Part shown: piece by piece, positions 44,163 through 52,604 of the stretch
How the letters are laid out: each line of letters begins with the position of its first letter
Numbering within the stretch: the first letter of the stretch is position 1
Origin: DATBQN01 sp963755825
GTDB lineage: Bacteria; Acidobacteriota; Thermoanaerobaculia; Multivoradales; UBA5704
Reading direction: 5' to 3'
Length of the DNA stretch: 64,000 nt
Assembly: GCA_963755825.1 (NCBI GenBank)
Contig: CAVWLA010000001.1
Coordinates: 186,001 to 250,000 of the forward strand
Notes under the pieces: generated by a model
Told to the model about the DNA's origin: nothing
Databases searched by the model: none
Seen by the model: only the letters and a program-made list of their open reading frames with translations
Made by a program: the position numbers and the translations under genes

Positions 44163-44498
44163 CTAGGGGATCAGCGGGCAGTGGCCGTTCATCGGCGAGA
44201 GGCAGGCCATCGCCGTGCAGCCGGGGAACGCGCAGGCCCTGCAGCAGAGCTTGTCCGGCAGGCACTGCAGGTTGCTGGTGCAGCCGGTGGCAGGCACCGC
44301 GCCGGCGATCGCCGACGGCAGCGCGGCGGCCGGCGCCGTCGGAGCGAGAGAGGCCAGGAAGCCGGCGGCGGTGACCGCGGGGGCCTGCGGAGCCGGGGCC
44401 GCCAGGCACTGCGCGGCGCCGAGCGCCGAGAGCAGCACCGCCAGCAGCAGGACGGGGAGAAGGTGAAGGGGACGGGCGGATCGGGGCAGGGTTCGCAT
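44163..44498 (-). CDS. Small secreted protein with a C-terminal disulfide-rich module
   Basis: The 111-residue precursor starts at an ATG behind AGGAGG and has a signal peptide (LLPVLLLAVLLSALGAAQCLA). An Ala/Pro-rich spacer leads to a compact C-terminal region with eight cysteines in about 35 residues: GCTSNLQC, KLCCRACAFPGC, MACLSPMNGHCP. The CC doublet and spacing look like a knottin or WAP/granulin-like module. Possible roles include protease inhibition or surface binding; none is shown. A perfect palindrome stands just upstream, and a secreted subtilase gene is divergent, so an inhibitor-protease pair is conceivable. Confidence 0.75.
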   Translation of the reverse strand: MRTLPRSARPLHLLPVLLLAVLLSALGAAQCLAAPAPQAPAVTAAGFLASLAPTAPAAALPSAIAGAVPATGCTSNLQCLPDKLCCRACAFPGCTAMACLSPMNGHCPLIP

Positions 44499-44516
44499 GG
44501 CTCGAGTCCTCCTGTG

Positions 44517-44532
44517 TTGTTCACTTGAACAA
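44517..44532. promoter_or_regulatory. Palindromic operator-like site between divergent secreted genes
   Basis: TTGTTCA-CT-TGAACAA is a perfect 7+7 inverted repeat, 19 bp upstream of the cysteine-rich gene's ATG and 175 bp before the subtilase gene. The half-site TTGTTCA also occurs twice at 4180-4194 before the acyltransferase gene. The surrounding 60 bp are AT-richer than the window. Confidence 0.5.
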
Positions 44533-44707
44533 TACCATAGGCTATCTCTTCCGTTCGCGGGAGGCGTCGACCTCCGGACGACCGCCGCGGGGCGACCGGT
44601 CATATCGCGAAACGAAAAAGGTCCGCGCGTCACTCCTCCTCGGCAAGCGGAGACGGACCGGAGCCTCGGTCCGCGCTCCATGTCGGAAACCACTCGGAGG
44701 AGAAACA

Positions 44708-46651
44708 ATGTTAAGAGACTTCGTCCGCTCACCGAGGATGGCAGTCGCCCTCGGAATCACGCTGCTGTCCCTGATCATCAACCCACTACGGGCAGAGGAG
44801 CTCGCGAGGGCGTCGTTCACGCCGAAGCAGCAGGAGGACCAGATCGTTCGGTCGCTCGACGGCCGCACAGACTACATCGTGGAGCTCGATCCGGCGGCTC
44901 CTGTGGAGTACCCCAAGAGACTCATCCGCAGCACGCATTTCGCGGCGTACCACAAGCCGGAGGTGGTCAACGTCGTCGAGGATCTCGAGATGGCGTACGG
45001 CTTCGAAGCCCACGCCATGACGAGCTGGAGCAGCACCACCTTCACCGCGCTGCTCAACGACCGGCAGCTGGACGATCTAGCGCGAGACACGCGCGTGGCG
45101 CGGATCACCCCCAATCGCAAGCTCGTCTTCAGCTTCAACAACCTGAGCGACGACGGCGCGGTGTGGAACGACCAGGTTGTCGGCTCCGAGGTCAAGTCGT
45201 GGGGGAAGATGGCTGTCAACCAGTCATCGACGGCGAGCAGCGGCGCGGCGCTGGTCTACGTGCTCGACGCCGGTGTCGGCCAGCATCAGGATCTGAACGT
45301 CGTCGAGTGGGTCAACGCCAAGAGCGGCTTCAAGTGCGGCACGCGGACCGGCGCCGGCGTCGCCGCCTGCACGGCGGCGCAGATGCAGAATGTGGTCGGG
45401 TGCTACACCCACTCGACGGCAGTGGCCGGTGTGATCGGCGCCAAGGCGAACGGCAGCGGCACCCAGGGTATCGATCCGGGGGTGAAGATCATCTCCGTTG
45501 CCGCCTCGGAAGCCGCCGCCGACACGACCAGCATGTGCTTGCCCGCGAGCCCCTCCATCTCGACCCTCAAGAGCGGCATCGATTGGGTGACGAGCGACAT
45601 CGCGACCTATAACGCTGCCGGCCTCACCAGCGTCGTCAACATCTCGTTGAATTGGAGTCCCTCCGACGGGCCCAACATGCTCGAGCAGGATATGCACACC
45701 CTGGCCTCGTCGAGCCCCGGCGCCATCATTGTGCAGTCCGCTGGCAATCAGTACCAGAGCGCCTGCTCGCATGCCTACGCGGGTTTCGGCGCCAGCCCGT
45801 GGACGGCGGCCTCACCCTCTGACGGCATCATGGTCGTCGGCGCCTTCAACACTCACGGCCAAGCGGTGGTGCCGCTGACCTACTTCGTGACCAAGACCGG
45901 CGCCTTCGGCTTCTGGAAGCAGGCGGCTCAATTCGGCTTCGACGTCGGCTCGAACTACGGCGCCTGCGTCGATTCCTGGGCTCCGGGCGATGGCATCTAC
46001 ATGCCGATGGCCAATCCTGACACCGCCGCGAACCAGAATGGCACCACGGTCTACTCCACATATGGCTTCGGCTCCGGCACCTCGTTCGCGGCCCCCCATG
46101 TCGCCGGGCTCGCCGCGGTTCTGATCGAGGGCTCGGCGCTGCGGACTCCGGCTGCCGTGGAGAGCGCGCTGCGCGGCGCCTCCTATACCCTGGGCGCCTT
46201 GGATACCGCCAACGTGGCGATGAAGTGGGCGACGCGCAACCCGCTGCCGACCAACTCGCCGAGCACTCCGTACGGCGAGATCTATCTCGGCGGGTACCAC
46301 AACACCGTGGTCAACGGCAGGCCCCGGACCGCCTTCAGCGAGAGCGTCGATGGATTCATCCCGGGGGATTACGTCCAGTCGCATGTAGGGATCGTCGCCA
46401 ACCAGGCCTTCACTGTGAGCTTCAACTCACGCGGCTCCGCGCCCTACGGCTGCACGGTCGACCGAGCGCAGCTGCCCGGCGAAATTCCGATCGCGATCGG
46501 CACGCCGAATGAGACGACCTACAACATCGTCGGCAACCCTCCGACCCGTATCGCCCCCTCTCTGGACGACTGGAATCCTGCGAACGACGGCACCACGCTC
46601 TGGGCCGTCTACTCAACCTGCTTCTCGAACGGAACGAGATTCTCGAACTGA
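44708..46651 (+). CDS. Secreted subtilisin-like serine protease (S8)
   Basis: The ATG is preceded by GGAGGAG. The 647-residue precursor has a signal peptide (VALGITLLSLIINPLRAEE) and an inhibitor I9-like propeptide to about residue 150 (YIVELDPAAPVEYPKRL, FTALLNDRQLDDLARDTRVA). The S8 domain has the catalytic Asp in LVYVLDAGVGQHQDLN (about 186), His in CYTHSTAVAGVIGA (about 235) and Ser in GSGTSFAAPHVAGL (about 459). The last 120 residues form a beta-type extension with two Cys. GC content and codon use are milder than in neighbouring genes, which may mean acquisition from elsewhere. Divergent from the cysteine-rich peptide gene. Confidence 0.92.
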   Translation: MLRDFVRSPRMAVALGITLLSLIINPLRAEELARASFTPKQQEDQIVRSLDGRTDYIVELDPAAPVEYPKRLIRSTHFAAYHKPEVVNVVEDLEMAYGFEAHAMTSWSSTTFTALLNDRQLDDLARDTRVARITPNRKLVFSFNNLSDDGAVWNDQVVGSEVKSWGKMAVNQSSTASSGAALVYVLDAGVGQHQDLNVVEWVNAKSGFKCGTRTGAGVAACTAAQMQNVVGCYTHSTAVAGVIGAKANGSGTQGIDPGVKIISVAASEAAADTTSMCLPASPSISTLKSGIDWVTSDIATYNAAGLTSVVNISLNWSPSDGPNMLEQDMHTLASSSPGAIIVQSAGNQYQSACSHAYAGFGASPWTAASPSDGIMVVGAFNTHGQAVVPLTYFVTKTGAFGFWKQAAQFGFDVGSNYGACVDSWAPGDGIYMPMANPDTAANQNGTTVYSTYGFGSGTSFAAPHVAGLAAVLIEGSALRTPAAVESALRGASYTLGALDTANVAMKWATRNPLPTNSPSTPYGEIYLGGYHNTVVNGRPRTAFSESVDGFIPGDYVQSHVGIVANQAFTVSFNSRGSAPYGCTVDRAQLPGEIPIAIGTPNETTYNIVGNPPTRIAPSLDDWNPANDGTTLWAVYSTCFSNGTRFSN

Positions 46652-46726
46652 GCTTAGGCGAGCCGGAGCCGTGCGGCGGCTCTCGTGCGCTCCATTGCCG
46701 TCCCCACCCAGGTCGCCATTCGGTGT

Positions 46727-46762
46727 GCGGTTCCCCGGCTTCGGGAGGAGCTGGGGAACCGC
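46727..46762 (+). terminator. Long hairpin with a GNRA-type loop after the subtilase gene
   Basis: The arms GCGGTTCCCC (46727-46736) and GGGGAACCGC (46753-46762) are perfect. Inside, GCTTC pairs with GGAGC, and a G-U pair joins the two, giving a 16-bp stem closed by GGGA. It lies 75 bp after the subtilase stop. No T-run follows, so it is either a U-poor terminator or a structured RNA end. Confidence 0.55.
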
Positions 46763-46915
46763 CGTGCGGCGCGCCGAGAGGCGGCCCCGGTGCAAGACCG
46801 CGGCCTGAATCCGCCGCCGGGAGGGCGGCGTATGAAAGCATAGAGAGCGGGGCGAGGGCGCCTCGCCTCGCAACGGCTACGGCTACGGCTCCCACGAGCC
46901 GAGAGGAAACTGGCG

Positions 46916-47620
46916 ATGAATAGCAGAGCTCAGCTCGGATTCGGTCTCGCGGCGATGGGCCTCGCCGTGTTCGTGTGGAGCGCCCGCTCGGGCGCCGACG
47001 CTGTCGACAAGGTGATCCCCGCCCCGCAGATCGACGCGCCCGCCGCCGCCGGGGCCGGCCCCGAGACGGCGGTCTTGGCGGGCGGCTGCTTCTGGGGCCT
47101 GCAGGGGATGTTCGAGCACGTCCAGGGCGTCACCAAGGTCGTCGCCGGGTACTCGGGCGGCAGCAAGGCGACGGCGGTCTACGAGATGGTGGGCACCGAG
47201 AGGACCGGCCACGCGGAGTCGGTCGAGATCACCTTCGATCCCGCCAAGATCTCCTACGGACAGCTCCTGCGGCTCTACTTCGCAGTCGCCCACGATCCCA
47301 CGGAGCTCAACCGCCAGGGGCCCGACTCCGGTCCCAGCTACCGCTCGGAGATCTTCTTCAGCTCGCCGGCCCAGGAGAAGGTCGCGCGCGCCTACGTGGC
47401 ACAGCTCACCAAGGAGAAGGTGTTCAGCGCGCCGATCGTCACCAAGATCGAGCCGTTGAAGGGCTTCTTCCCGGCGGAGGAGTACCACCAGGACTTCCTG
47501 ATCCGGAACCCCACCTATCCATACATCGTGATCAACGACATGCCCAAGGTCGAGGCCCTCAAGCGCGTCTATCCCGACCTCTACCGCCCGACCCCGGTGG
47601 CGCTGCCGGGCACCCGCTGA
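46916..47620 (+). CDS. msrA: Exported peptide methionine sulfoxide reductase A
   Basis: The 234-residue protein has an N-terminal signal or anchor (GFGLAAMGLAVFVW). The MsrA domain begins at AVLAGGCFWGLQGMFEHVQG, with the catalytic Cys58 in GCFWG. The conserved VVAGYSGG, TGHAESVEITFDP and EPLKGFFPAEEYHQDF follow. No further cysteine occurs, so the oxidised enzyme must be reduced by an outside thiol directly on Cys58. Repair of oxidised methionine in the envelope is expected. Start ATG behind GAGAGGAAA. Confidence 0.95.
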   Translation: MNSRAQLGFGLAAMGLAVFVWSARSGADAVDKVIPAPQIDAPAAAGAGPETAVLAGGCFWGLQGMFEHVQGVTKVVAGYSGGSKATAVYEMVGTERTGHAESVEITFDPAKISYGQLLRLYFAVAHDPTELNRQGPDSGPSYRSEIFFSSPAQEKVARAYVAQLTKEKVFSAPIVTKIEPLKGFFPAEEYHQDFLIRNPTYPYIVINDMPKVEALKRVYPDLYRPTPVALPGTR

Positions 47621-47708
47621 GGCGCGCTCAGCGGCAGAGGGCGGCGTAGCCCTCGGCGCAACAACGGCCGAGAGTGGGCGTCGCTTTCGGAAGGAGAGTG
47701 GGTCTTCG

Positions 47709-47906
47709 TCAACTCGCGCCGAGCGGTCGAAGACATCCTCGTGCGTCTTTTCTGTAAGCCATCTCTTCGAGTGTGTGAGGCGGGCCTTGATCATTCGCGC
47801 AGCCCACGAGCTCGTCGAGAGTAACTTCGGGGAATGCTTCGACCTGCCGGAGCACCAGATAACTGCCATGGTCCTCGAGCTCGAGCTCGATGCCGGCCTC
47901 CCAGCC
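47709..47906 (-). pseudogene. Remnant of an AbrB/MazE-type (VapB-like) antitoxin
   Basis: In this 325-bp gap the minus strand encodes GWEAGIELELEDHGSYLVLR, then FPEVTLDELVGCA and GPPHTLEEMAYRKD, ending at a TGA. That is the second half of AbrB-fold antitoxins of the type LGWxxGxxLELE...FPxxTLDEVxG...GPPxTLEEM. The usual N-terminal swapped-hairpin part is missing, because the methyltransferase gene ends only 40 bp away. The C-terminus also drifts from the family after LEEM. There is no toxin gene beside it. A decayed toxin-antitoxin locus is the simplest reading. Confidence 0.55.
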
Positions 47907-47945
47907 GATTCTACGACGGGCGTGACCAACCGGCCGCCGCCGCGC

Positions 47946-48641
47946 TCAAGCTCGCCGCGCGATGAGGAGGAGCTGCCGCGCCCAGGCGCTGCGGCGGCCG
48001 GGCGGCACGGTCTCCTCCAGCCGCCGCGCCGCGGCGGGACCCGGCAGGACGAGCCGGCCGGCGCTGACGAAGTGGCCGTAGAGGACCTGGCGCTCGGGCT
48101 CCAGACCGTGCCGCCTGAGGGCCGCCGCGAGCTGCTCCGGGTCATAGGCGCTGTAGCGCCGGCGGCCGGGGCGCCAGCTCCACGGCTTGCTCGCCGCGAG
48201 GAGGAGGCTGTGGCGGTTCATGGCCGTGACGCAGAGCGTGCCGCCCGGCGCCAGCACGCGCGCCGCCTCGGCGAAAAAGCCTGCCGGCTCGGGCAGGCAG
48301 CCGAGGAGCGAGATCGCCACCACGCCGTCGCACGAGCCGTCGGCCAGGGGGAGCGACGAGGCGGCGCCGGCGGCGACGCCGCCCGGCCCGCGCCGGCGGG
48401 CGTACGCCGCCATGGCGAGGTCGCGATCGATGCCGACGACGCGCGCGCCGAGCGCCGCGAGCGCCCGGCCGAGGTGCCCGGTGCCGCAACCGACGTCGGC
48501 CCAGAGCTCTCCCGGCCGCAGGCGCTCGGCGCTCGCCGCGGCGGCGAGCTCGAGGCCGCGCCAGAACGCCAAGTGCCGCCGCTCGCGCCGGTCGTGGACC
48601 TCGGCCCAGGCGTCTGGATCGAAGCGCTGATCAACGCTCAT
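47946..48641 (-). CDS. Class I SAM-dependent methyltransferase
   Basis: The 231-residue Rossmann methyltransferase shows motif I LWADVGCGTGHLGRALA, the acidic end of strand 2 in VVGIDRDLAMAAYARR, motif II-like DGVVAISLLGCLPEP and motif III LAPGGTLCVTAMNRH. The last gene of the amide-ligase operon; its ATG lies within the end of the adenylating-enzyme gene (11-bp overlap). The substrate is unknown: an O- or N-methylation of the operon's product is inferred. Confidence 0.9.
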   Translation of the reverse strand: MSVDQRFDPDAWAEVHDRRERRHLAFWRGLELAAAASAERLRPGELWADVGCGTGHLGRALAALGARVVGIDRDLAMAAYARRRGPGGVAAGAASSLPLADGSCDGVVAISLLGCLPEPAGFFAEAARVLAPGGTLCVTAMNRHSLLLAASKPWSWRPGRRRYSAYDPEQLAAALRRHGLEPERQVLYGHFVSAGRLVLPGPAAARRLEETVPPGRRSAWARQLLLIARRA

Positions 48642-50331
48642 GGCCTGTGCCGTGCGGATCGTCCGCCGGATGCGGCCGGCGATCGGAGGGGCTGTCGGCG
48701 GCCGGCTCGCCGCGAGCGCCGCGGACGACGCGCTGCATCTTGCCGCCCGGCCCGGCGCGGAGCGGCCGCCGCTCGACGGCGAGGACGCCGGCGTCGACCC
48801 ACAGCCTGGCGGCGAGCGCGCCGCCGGCGAGGCTCGGCAGCCGCTCGCGGATGCCGCGGCGGAGCGCCTCCGGCTCGACCGGCGCCCGCGGCGAGAGCGC
48901 CACGGTCAGCCGCGGGGCGCCGCTCGCCGCCTCGTCGAGCCAGATCTGCACGTCGTCCGGATCGCCGCCGAGGGCGGTGACGGCGTCCTCGACGAGGCCG
49001 ACGAGATCGGCATCGCCCAGCTTGACCCCCTCGGCGGCGACCTTTTCCGGGCTGTGCACGTCGCCGATCTGCCAGGCGAGCCCGGCGCTGCCGAGCGGGC
49101 AGCCGCATGGCCGCCGACTGAGCAGGCCGTGGTCGCCGAGCTCGACGTTGAGCAGCACCTTGGGAGCGGCGAGCGAGAGCGAGGTGAAGGCGAGCGCGCC
49201 GCGGGTTCCGTCAGCGCCGCTGCTGGCGTCCGCTCCGGCCGCGACGACCGCCAGGCGGTCGGCGTAGAGGTGCATGGCGCCGTCGGCGGCGAGCGGACAG
49301 CCGCCGGCGATGAAGCCGGTCTCCGTCGCGGCGTAGCGCCCGTAGGCGCGCAGGCCGGCGCGCGCCAGGATCTGGCGCCGGCGGGCGGTGAGCGGCTCGC
49401 CGCCGGCCAGCACGACGTGCCCCGAGAGATCGATGCCGGCGGCCGCGGCGGCCTCGGCGACCCGCGGCGCGGCGCTGGCGAAGCACTTGAGGAGGGCGGG
49501 CGCGGCCGGGTTCCCGGGCTTCCCATTCCGGAGGCCGGCGGCGAGCCAGCGCGCGATCGTTTCGGCGCTGTCGAGCGGCAGCGGCTCGGGCGCCGGTCCG
49601 AGCGCCGGCAAGCAGCGCCGGGCGGCGCGCCAGCCGCGGTCGGCCCAGAAGGCGAGCCCGTCGCTCCGCGCGGGCGCCGCGGTGGGGGAGTACCAGCGCT
49701 CGGGCGGGCGGCCGAGCTTGGCGTGTACCAGCAGATTGTGGAGGCCGGCGATCCCCGGCGGTCCCGGCAGCCAGAAGGCGAGCGGCGCGCTCCGCAGGTC
49801 GTGGCTGGCGAGGAGGAGCGCCTCGTCCGCCGCCTCCTCGGCGAGGAACCCCCAGCTGTAGCGCACCGGCACGCGGCTGCCGGTCGAGCCGCTGGTCGCT
49901 CCGTCGACGCCGCCGGCGCGGCCGGACACCAGCGGGTTGTCGAAGTCGCGCGCCGCGACCTCGAGGTCGAGACCGGGCCGATGGAGGGGGACGCGGCCGC
50001 GGAACTCGTCGGCGCTGACGAAGACGCCGGCGGTGCGGAGGCCGGCGAGGGCTGCCTCGATGCCGTCGGCGGTGACCATCCGGCGCAGGTCGCCGGCGTC
50101 GCACCCGGCCCAGGCGAGCAGCCGGCGGAGCGGGCTCGCGGGGACCGCGAAGACGAGCCGCTCGACCGCGGCGAGGAATCTCGCCTCGCGCTGCCGCATC
50201 CGCTCGGCGACGGCGTCGGCGGCCGCCGCCATTCCAAGCTTGCGGTGGAGAAACCAGGGGAGGCCGGCCGACTGCCGGGCGAGCTCGCCCAACCCCCGCC
50301 AGGGGAGCGCCTGGCGCGCGGCGGCGCTCAC
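48631..50331 (-). CDS. PaaK/CapK-like adenylate-forming enzyme
   Basis: The 566-residue protein belongs to the ANL class related to phenylacetate-CoA ligase and coenzyme F390 synthetase: the phosphate-binding GATSGSTGSRVPVRYSW, then VVLAGGEPLTARRRQILARA, YGRYAATETGFIAGGCPLA and a C-terminal lobe with QIGDVHSPEKVAAEGVKLGD. These enzymes activate a carboxylate as acyl-AMP and pass it to CoA, an amine or another acceptor. It starts at a GTG overlapping the stop of the NMT1-like gene (GTGA). Among a Mur-ligase-like enzyme and an asparagine synthetase it adds a third carboxylate-activating activity to one operon. The last 25 residues are frayed and Arg/Pro-rich. Confidence 0.85.
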   Translation of the reverse strand: MSAAARQALPWRGLGELARQSAGLPWFLHRKLGMAAAADAVAERMRQREARFLAAVERLVFAVPASPLRRLLAWAGCDAGDLRRMVTADGIEAALAGLRTAGVFVSADEFRGRVPLHRPGLDLEVAARDFDNPLVSGRAGGVDGATSGSTGSRVPVRYSWGFLAEEAADEALLLASHDLRSAPLAFWLPGPPGIAGLHNLLVHAKLGRPPERWYSPTAAPARSDGLAFWADRGWRAARRCLPALGPAPEPLPLDSAETIARWLAAGLRNGKPGNPAAPALLKCFASAAPRVAEAAAAAGIDLSGHVVLAGGEPLTARRRQILARAGLRAYGRYAATETGFIAGGCPLAADGAMHLYADRLAVVAAGADASSGADGTRGALAFTSLSLAAPKVLLNVELGDHGLLSRRPCGCPLGSAGLAWQIGDVHSPEKVAAEGVKLGDADLVGLVEDAVTALGGDPDDVQIWLDEAASGAPRLTVALSPRAPVEPEALRRGIRERLPSLAGGALAARLWVDAGVLAVERRPLRAGPGGKMQRVVRGARGEPAADSPSDRRPHPADDPHGTGHER

Positions 50332-51191
50332 AGTCCGAGCGCGGCGAGGAAGCGCAGGTCGCGATATCTCCCCGCCGCGACGTCGGCGGGAGCCGCATAG
50401 CCGAGCCCGCGCATCGTCTCCAGGATCGCCGCCATCGCCGCGTCGTTCTCGATCGCCCGCGGCTCGGGGCGGTTGGCCTCGAGGGCGCGGCGGATGATCG
50501 CGGCGCCGATGCCGATGAAGCTCTCGCCGATGCGCGCCGCCTCGTCGGGGTCGGCGGCCACCTGGTGCGCCGCCGCGACGTAGGCCCGCACCACCCGCTG
50601 CACCAGCCCGGGGTCGCGCTCGATCTGCGCGCTGGTGGTGGTGAGCGAGCAGCCCGGCGCGCCCGGCCAGACGTCGCCGGTGCGCAGGAGAACCTTCCCC
50701 AGGCCGATCCATTCGAGCATCGTCGCGTAGGGCTCGACCATCGCCGCGGCGTCGGCGCCGAGGCCGACGAAGCTGAGGATGGCGCCGTCGCCGGAGGGCT
50801 GGCGGACCAGCTTCACGCCGCTCCAGCCGAGGCGGCGGAGGAGCGCCATCGCCGTCAGGTCCTTGATGCCGCCCTCCTGCGGCACCGCCACCCGCCGCAC
50901 CTCCTCCGGCGCCAGGCCGGCGCGCACGACGAGCGCCGCCTCCTCGATGCCGGAGCCGGCGACGAGCACCAGCCGGTTGCCGTCGCGCGGCTCGTCCGCC
51001 GCCACCCGCGTCCACGGGATCACCGCGAAATCGACCGCGCCGGCGTGCAGCCGCTCGGGAACCGCCCAGGCGGTGGGTGCGATGGTGTGCTCCGCCTCGA
51101 TCCCCTCGGCCGCGAAGCAGCCGCCCCTCATCGCCACGTAGGCCGGCAGCTGGCAGACGCCGCGCAGCAGCGCCAATCGGATGCGTGTCAT
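50328..51191 (-). CDS. NMT1/THI5-like periplasmic-binding-fold protein without signal peptide
   Basis: The 287-residue protein looks like the substrate-binding component of nitrate/taurine/thiamine-precursor transporters: LALLRGVCQLPAYVAMRGGC, FAAEGIEAEH, AVDFAVIPWTRVA, VAVPQEGGIKDLTAMALLRR, LGADAAAMVEPYATMLEW and TTTSAQIERDPGLVQRVVRAY. It begins MTRIRLALLRGV without a hydrophobic export signal, has an AGGAGG before its ATG, and no transporter genes are near. In the operon it is coupled to the adenylating enzyme. It may be a cytoplasmic enzyme or carrier using the fold, as in THI5. Confidence 0.85.
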   Translation of the reverse strand: MTRIRLALLRGVCQLPAYVAMRGGCFAAEGIEAEHTIAPTAWAVPERLHAGAVDFAVIPWTRVAADEPRDGNRLVLVAGSGIEEAALVVRAGLAPEEVRRVAVPQEGGIKDLTAMALLRRLGWSGVKLVRQPSGDGAILSFVGLGADAAAMVEPYATMLEWIGLGKVLLRTGDVWPGAPGCSLTTTSAQIERDPGLVQRVVRAYVAAAHQVAADPDEAARIGESFIGIGAAIIRRALEANRPEPRAIENDAAMAAILETMRGLGYAAPADVAAGRYRDLRFLAALGL

Positions 51192-51260
51192 GCCTTCGTT
51201 CCTCCTCGCAGTGTGCCGGCGGACGGGACAGCCGGCCGCCTCGCTCCAGATCTCGTCATC

Positions 51261-52604
51261 TCAGGCCAGCCGCGAGCACCTCTCGCAGCGCCGGCCGCGC
51301 GCCGGGCAGAGCTGCAGGTCGCAGCGGGCGGCGTCGCCGCGCAGCAGGATGGCGACGCGCCCGAGCTTCTGCGTGTGACGCCCCTTGACCAGGATCGCGG
51401 TGCCGGGCGAGAGCTCGCCGCGGAGCGCCTCGGCCGCCTGCCGCCAATCGGGGTAGTGCTCCACGTCAGACGCCGACACCGCCGCGCCGCCGGCCTGGCG
51501 CACTCCCTTGCGGATCCGCTCGAAGCCGGTCTGCGTGCCGACGTAGAGGATGCGGTGGGCCGCCGCGGCCGCCAGGCGCCCGTAGTCGCGATAGATCGCC
51601 GTCTGCTGGCCGAGGAGTTCCTCGACGTCCCCGAGGAGCGCCACCCGCCGCCAGCCGGCGAGCGCGCCGAGCTCGCGGAGGGCGGCCTGGAGGGTCGGCC
51701 AGGTCGCCTTCCAGGCGTCGCAGAGCAGCCACGCGCCGCCGGGGAGGGCCACCGGCTGCAGCCGCCAGGGCGTCGGCGGCAGCGCCTCCAGACGGGCGGC
51801 GACGGCCGCCGGCTCGACGCCGGCGGCGAGCCCGACAGCGGCGCCGAAGGCCGTCGAGCGCGCCAGATCCTCGCCGATCCAGCGGCTGGCGATCTCCAGC
51901 TGGCCGAGCGAGCCGGCGCCGGAGCCGGCCAGGAGCAGACGGGTGCCGCGCGGAAAGTCGCCGTCCGCCCGCTCGATCCGCAGCTCGCAGTCGGCGGCGA
52001 AGCCGACCCGCACCACCCGCACGGTGCGCCCGGACGCCGGCGCGCCGCGGCGCGCTCCTCGCTCTCCAATACTGCGGCAGCGCTCGTCGTCGCCGTTGAC
52101 CACCAGCAGCCCGCCGGGCGGCAACCCCTCGGCCAGCCGGCCTTTCTCGGCGGCGACGTCGTCGAGGCTGCCGAGCTGGTACAGGTGCTCGGCGCCGACC
52201 GCGGTGGTGACGACGACGTCGGGGCGCAGCAGCCGCGCGTAGGCGCGCATCTGGCCGCGCCGCGAGATGCCGACCTCGACCACCAGCGGGCGTCGCCGCG
52301 GCCGGTGGCCGAGCACCGACGCGGCGAGGTAGCTGCCGAAGTTGGCGCTGTCGGGATCGAAGGCGGCGCCGAGCGCGGCGGCGGCGGCGGCGGCGCTGCT
52401 CGTCTTGCCGAACGAGCCGGTGACGGCGACGACGCGGGTGGAGCGCAGCCAGGTGCGGCGCCAGAGCCACGCCGCGGGGTAGGCGGCCGGCCACAGCAGC
52501 CAGGAGAGCAGGTAGGCGCGGCGGTAGACGGCGATCCCCCAGGCCCGGGCGAGATTCTTCCGCCAGCCGGCCGGGCTCGGCGTCGCTCGGATGGTCCGTG
52601 TCAT
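51261..52604 (-). CDS. Mur-ligase-family ATP-dependent amide ligase with N-terminal membrane segment
   Basis: The 447-residue protein has a hydrophobic N-terminal region (YLLSWLLWPAAYPAAWLW, about 31-48), then a Mur-ligase core: P-loop VVAVTGSFGKTSSAAAAAAA (62-69 central), VVEVGISRRGQMRAYARLL, TTAVGAEHLYQLGSLDDVAAEK, VVNGDDERC, and a C-terminal domain with RVALLGDVEELLG and VKGRHTQKL. It lacks the UDP-MurNAc-binding N-terminal domain of true MurF, so a different acceptor is expected. Family chemistry is acyl-phosphate then amide formation. The start ATG overlaps the asparagine synthetase stop (ATGA). The C-terminus is Cys-rich (CDLQLCPARGRRCERCS), perhaps a metal site. Confidence 0.86.
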   Translation of the reverse strand: MTRTIRATPSPAGWRKNLARAWGIAVYRRAYLLSWLLWPAAYPAAWLWRRTWLRSTRVVAVTGSFGKTSSAAAAAAALGAAFDPDSANFGSYLAASVLGHRPRRRPLVVEVGISRRGQMRAYARLLRPDVVVTTAVGAEHLYQLGSLDDVAAEKGRLAEGLPPGGLLVVNGDDERCRSIGERGARRGAPASGRTVRVVRVGFAADCELRIERADGDFPRGTRLLLAGSGAGSLGQLEIASRWIGEDLARSTAFGAAVGLAAGVEPAAVAARLEALPPTPWRLQPVALPGGAWLLCDAWKATWPTLQAALRELGALAGWRRVALLGDVEELLGQQTAIYRDYGRLAAAAAHRILYVGTQTGFERIRKGVRQAGGAAVSASDVEHYPDWRQAAEALRGELSPGTAILVKGRHTQKLGRVAILLRGDAARCDLQLCPARGRRCERCSRLA

